NCBI GenBank assembly: GCA_965660935.1
Contig: CBFIBR010000011.1
Span: 1 to 60,771, forward strand
Source of the DNA: UBA1172 sp002457135
Lineage (GTDB): Bacteria; Pseudomonadota; Alphaproteobacteria; Puniceispirillales; UBA1172
Direction: 5' to 3'
Length of the DNA: 60,771 bases
Below, in pieces: positions 57,872-60,771 of the stretch. The position numbers and the translations under genes were made by a program. The number at the start of each line of letters is the position of its first letter. The first letter of the stretch is position 1. The notes under the pieces are model-generated. The model ran no database searches. It was not told where the DNA came from and worked only from the letters and a program-made list of their open reading frames with translations.

Positions 57872-58660
57872 ATGAAACTGACTGTCCATGGGGCCAGGGG
57901 GTCCATCCCCACGTCATCGAGGGAAACGATTATTTATGGCGGCAACACCTCCTGCTATGAGCTGGTGTTCGGCAAGTACCAGATTTTTTTCGATACCGGA
58001 AGTGGCTTCAGGAACGTCAATTTTTTTGACAGCTCCTACACCAAATGCATTCTCTACAGCCACTGGCACCATGATCACATTCAGGGCCTGCCCTTTAACG
58101 CCAGCATATTCAACCCTGATAATTCGGTGATTGTCAGCAGTGCGCTGGCCACCCGCAGCGTGTTGCGCAATACCTTGCAGACCTATTTCTCAGGCGGGTA
58201 TTTCCCGGTGGATATCGTCAAGATCCTGCCCAACCTGAATTACAGGAACGCCAATCAGGTCAAGAAATCCTTTGCTGATGACTTTACGCTCGACTGGATT
58301 GAACTCAATCACCCCGGCGGCTGCTATGGCTACAGCATCTGCCATGAGGGCAAAAAATTTACCTATCTCTGCGATAACGAATATGAAAGCAGCCAGCTCG
58401 AAACCCTCACCGATTTTGCCGAAGGGTCTGATCTGGTGATCTGGGATGGAATGTTTACCGATGCCGAACTTGAGAGCAAAAAGGGCTGGGGGCATTCATC
58501 CATCGAACAGGCCATGACGTTTTTCGGCCATGGTGATATCAGCACGATGCTGATCTCCCATCACGCGCCATCGCGCACTGATGATGAACTGGACGCGCTG
58601 GCAAAAACCCTCCCCGAGGGGATCAGCTTTGCCAAAGACGGGCTTGAAGTAACCCTCTAG
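57872..58660 (+). CDS. MBL-fold metallo-hydrolase
   Basis: The 262-residue protein has GARGSIPTSSRETIIYGGNTSCYEL at the start and the metal motif LYSHWHHDHIQGLPF (HxHxDH, residues 64-69), further His in LNHPGGC and ISHHAPSR, and Asp in LCDNEYES. GNTSC..HIQGLPF is the pattern of the subgroup related to class II cyclic nucleotide phosphodiesterases and RomA/PhnP-like enzymes. It has no signal peptide. Its 3' end overlaps the convergent nucleotidyl cyclase gene by 4 bp, which makes a phosphodiesterase activity on a cyclic nucleotide attractive; this is inference. Confidence 0.85.
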   Translation: MKLTVHGARGSIPTSSRETIIYGGNTSCYELVFGKYQIFFDTGSGFRNVNFFDSSYTKCILYSHWHHDHIQGLPFNASIFNPDNSVIVSSALATRSVLRNTLQTYFSGGYFPVDIVKILPNLNYRNANQVKKSFADDFTLDWIELNHPGGCYGYSICHEGKKFTYLCDNEYESSQLETLTDFAEGSDLVIWDGMFTDAELESKKGWGHSSIEQAMTFFGHGDISTMLISHHAPSRTDDELDALAKTLPEGISFAKDGLEVTL

Positions 58661-60462
58661 CCAACAAGGTTGAGGTCACCCCGGAGCGGGACGATATTCT
58701 GGGTGTAGACTTCCATCAGGGTGTTATGGATCACCATATCAATCCTGCGCATGTCTTCGATTGCCGCTTCAAATTCGTCCTCTTTGGCCATTTTGAGGCC
58801 GCTGGTCAGCCACGAATGCGGTGTCAGCGTGCCTGATTTCTGGATCGCCAGCGAGGCCGCGTATAGCAGCGTTTTGGTGGCGGGGTGGCTGATCTGCTCG
58901 GCCAGCTCCAGCCCCAGATCAATCCGGTCATCCATGAAACAGGCAAAGACAGCATCCGATTTGCGCTTGTCGCTATTGGTCTGGCCCTGAGGCACCGGGT
59001 CGTATTCCAGCGCCTTCAGCGTCAGGTCACAGCCCTTGGTGGATTGCCCTGTTTTCAGCAGGGCCTCACCATACTGTTGCAGGATACGCGGGTCGTTCGG
59101 CACCATTTCATGGGCTTTCTTGCCATGTTCAAACGATGCCCTGAAATCCTTGGTCGCCGCATACACCGCCGATAGCAGGCGATGGCATTCGTAATCATTG
59201 GGGTCGATTTTCATCGCTGTTTCAATGAGGCTGTTGAACGTCGGCAGCAGCTCATCAAACGTCTGGTTGATATAGCCCCGGGACATACCCTGCCCGATGG
59301 TGCATGATTTCCACGCATAGGCCTGGGCGTTGTTGGGGTCCGCCTTGATCGCGGCATCGAACATCACAATAGCCTCGGCATTGGCCTCTTTTGTGAACTG
59401 GTGATGCAACTCCTTGCCCTTGAGCAGGTATTCGTAGGAACTCATGTTGCTGGTCGGCTTGCGCTTCGCCCGTTGCAAGCTGGCCAGCTCGATCTCGCCC
59501 AGGATGACAAAGGTCACGTTGCGGACAATCTCATCCTGAACCTCGAAAATATCATCGAGGTTACGGTCGAACTTCTGGCTCCACTTGATCTCCTTGCTCT
59601 CGGTCTCAATCAACGAGATGGTGACCCGGACCTTGTTTCCGGCGGTACGGGCTGACCCTTCAACCAGATAATTCACGTTGAACTGGTCAATGAAACTGTC
59701 GAGGTTTTCATCGCTGTCGATGAAATTGATACTCGACTGGCGCGATACCACCGACAATTGCCTGACCATCGACAATTCGGTGACGATATCCTCGTGAATA
59801 CCGTCAACGAGGAATGAGCTTTCCTCATTGGCGTTCATGTTCTTGAACGGCAACACGGAAACAATCGGCTTTTGCGTGCGGTCAACATCGTCATCGGTAT
59901 CTTCAGCCTGTGCGGCATCAACCTTGTCAGTCCTGGAGGTTGAGATGGAAAACACTTCAAACTCGCTTGAGATGTTCTTCAGCTTTTTGGTCCCCGCAGC
60001 ACGGGTAATGGCCTCAATCCGGGTCTTGACCTGCTCATTGATGAGGCGTGAAACCAGGATCTGCCCCGGGGCGCATTGAGCCTCCAGCCGGGCCGCAATA
60101 TTGACTCCGTTTCCGTAAATATTGTCTTTCTCAACGATCACATCATCACAGTGAATCCCGACGCGCCAGACCAGTTTACGATCCGTATCGGTTGCACTGA
60201 TGCCTTCATTGCGTTCATGGATAGCATCCTGAAAACTGATCGCGCAGTTGACGGATTCCACTGGGCTGGCAAATTCGGCCAGAACCGAATCCCCCGCGGT
60301 GTGAAAAATACGGCCACCATGCTTGCTGATGAAAGCATCGATAATTTCGCGGCAGGCATTCAGGCTGAAGAGGGTTTTTTCCTCATCAGCAAGCATATGC
60401 TTACTGAAACCCACACAATCGGCGGCAAGAATGGTTACGAACTTGCGGTAAACTTCAGACAA
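58657..60462 (-). CDS. Class III nucleotidyl cyclase with TolB-like and TPR regions
   Basis: The 601-residue protein starts with a cyclase homology domain (about 1-180): FVTILAADCVGFSKHM with the first metal Asp15, GRIFHTAGDSVLAEF with Asp58, RVGIHCDDVIVEKDNIYGNGVNIAARLEA with the Asn/Arg transition-state pair. The adenine-selecting Lys position before TxGD holds His54. A TolB/FlgO-like region follows (about 200-335: SVLPFKNMNANEESSFLVDGI, VNYLVEGSARTAGNKVRVTISLIE), and the last third has TPR-like helices (NAQAYAWKSC, GEALLKTGQSTKG). It makes cAMP or cGMP in the cytoplasm. It is divergent from the cNMP-binding gene at 60710. Confidence 0.87.
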   Translation of the reverse strand: MSEVYRKFVTILAADCVGFSKHMLADEEKTLFSLNACREIIDAFISKHGGRIFHTAGDSVLAEFASPVESVNCAISFQDAIHERNEGISATDTDRKLVWRVGIHCDDVIVEKDNIYGNGVNIAARLEAQCAPGQILVSRLINEQVKTRIEAITRAAGTKKLKNISSEFEVFSISTSRTDKVDAAQAEDTDDDVDRTQKPIVSVLPFKNMNANEESSFLVDGIHEDIVTELSMVRQLSVVSRQSSINFIDSDENLDSFIDQFNVNYLVEGSARTAGNKVRVTISLIETESKEIKWSQKFDRNLDDIFEVQDEIVRNVTFVILGEIELASLQRAKRKPTSNMSSYEYLLKGKELHHQFTKEANAEAIVMFDAAIKADPNNAQAYAWKSCTIGQGMSRGYINQTFDELLPTFNSLIETAMKIDPNDYECHRLLSAVYAATKDFRASFEHGKKAHEMVPNDPRILQQYGEALLKTGQSTKGCDLTLKALEYDPVPQGQTNSDKRKSDAVFACFMDDRIDLGLELAEQISHPATKTLLYAASLAIQKSGTLTPHSWLTSGLKMAKEDEFEAAIEDMRRIDMVIHNTLMEVYTQNIVPLRGDLNLVG

Positions 60463-60709
60463 GATTAATCAACCTCACAACTGATAACGGTCACTACTTA
60501 TAGCGGGCATAAATAATTAAAAGCCAAAGCGCAGGTATTCTGATACTTATTGTGCATTATTATAAGAATAACTATATATAAATTTAATAATTTTTTATTA
60601 AAAAAGTTACACACAACAGTGCTTAATGGGCTACAGGATCAAGCCTCAGCAAGTGATAGTGGCCATCGGGGTTGGTAACAGCCGATACGAATTGCATGGG
60701 AGCAAGCGT
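60463..60709. other. AT-rich divergent intergenic region
   Basis: The 247 bp between the cyclase start and the cNMP-binding gene are far richer in A/T than the rest of the window (especially 60535-60610), with a TAATTTTTT/AAAAAAGTTA imperfect hairpin near 60587-60609. It must hold both promoters, but I could not pick single boxes. Confidence 0.6.
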
Positions 60710-60771
60710 TTGGAAAAAAAACAGTTCAACCAGGGCCATGTAATTTTCAAAAAAGGTGATGCCGCCGAAGG
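60710..60771 (+). CDS. Start of a cyclic-nucleotide-binding-domain protein, partial
   Basis: From the TTG at 60710 the frame reads MEKKQFNQGHVIFKKGDAAEG before the window ends. F-x-x-G-x-x-(I/V)-F-x-x-G-D is the first strand pair of CRP/FNR-type cNMP-binding domains. GGGAG at 60698-60702, seven bases upstream, supports this unusual start; no ATG in this frame precedes it. The divergent position to a nucleotidyl cyclase fits with a cNMP receptor. Only 20 residues are seen, so the rest of the protein is unknown. Confidence 0.6.
   Translation, partial: MEKKQFNQGHVIFKKGDAAE

Overview
The window looks like a gene-dense chromosome segment of a marine alphaproteobacterium. Evidence is the combination of a DMSP demethylase (dmdA-like) with acuI, a urea ABC transporter directly joined to a urease operon, a complete C-P lyase core, BetA-type and other GMC oxidoreductases, and TauD/PhyH-type oxygenases on moderately GC-rich DNA with many ATGA/TGATG overlaps. 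This gene set resembles what is known of the SAR116/Puniceispirillum group, but that placement is inference from gene content only. No rRNA, tRNA, CRISPR, phage or insertion sequence was recognised.

Layout. 1-2248: a SCO1/SenC protein cut by the window edge, then an NAD-dependent epimerase-like gene overlapping a DUF1289 protein. 2309-10664 (minus): acuI, dmdA, metY, an alpha/beta hydrolase, a FadN-type hydroxyacyl-CoA dehydrogenase/enoyl-CoA hydratase and an acyl-CoA ligase; the last five are tightly packed. Together they can demethylate DMSP, activate the acid product, capture methanethiol into methionine and detoxify acrylyl-CoA. 10820-15436 (plus): a fluoroacetate-type dehalogenase, frmA, fghA and betA, i.e. 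dehalogenation, formaldehyde detoxification and choline oxidation. 15509-26423: mixed genes (FAS1-like/MaoC dehydratase, typA, a PhyH-aminotransferase pair, EamA transporter, GT25, CBS protein, PQQ sugar dehydrogenase, FAD oxidoreductase, FAH hydrolase). 26517-34169: the phosphonate cluster (hexapeptide transferase, phnGHIJKLN, a DUF1045-type gene on the opposite strand, phnM) without phnCDE. 35257-37081: a lipoprotein-anchored inverse-autotransporter-like barrel followed by a secreted protein of unknown function. 37271-43684: a TauD, LeuB-like, GMC, aldehyde dehydrogenase and Ldh2-family dehydrogenase run of unknown substrate. 43708-44396: a LysE remnant and a small secreted Cys protein. 44664-55642: urtABCDE-ureDABCEFG, the full uptake and hydrolysis route for urea. 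55805-60771: a divergent carboxyltransferase, then an MBL-fold hydrolase, a class III nucleotidyl cyclase and, at the very edge, the start of a cyclic-nucleotide-binding protein.

The most unusual sequence-level signal is a set of short tandem duplications, of unrelated sequence at each site but with a unit of about 16 bp (14-16 bp), placed at or just behind gene 3' ends. At several sites the unit contains the gene's own stop codon, so repetition by 16 bp sets extra stop codons in successive reading frames (clearest behind betA, behind the PQQ dehydrogenase and at the acyl-CoA ligase). Inside reading frames the unit becomes 15 bp (SCO loop, GT25 N-terminus). All counts were made by eye; no database search was run, and family names come from recognising motifs.
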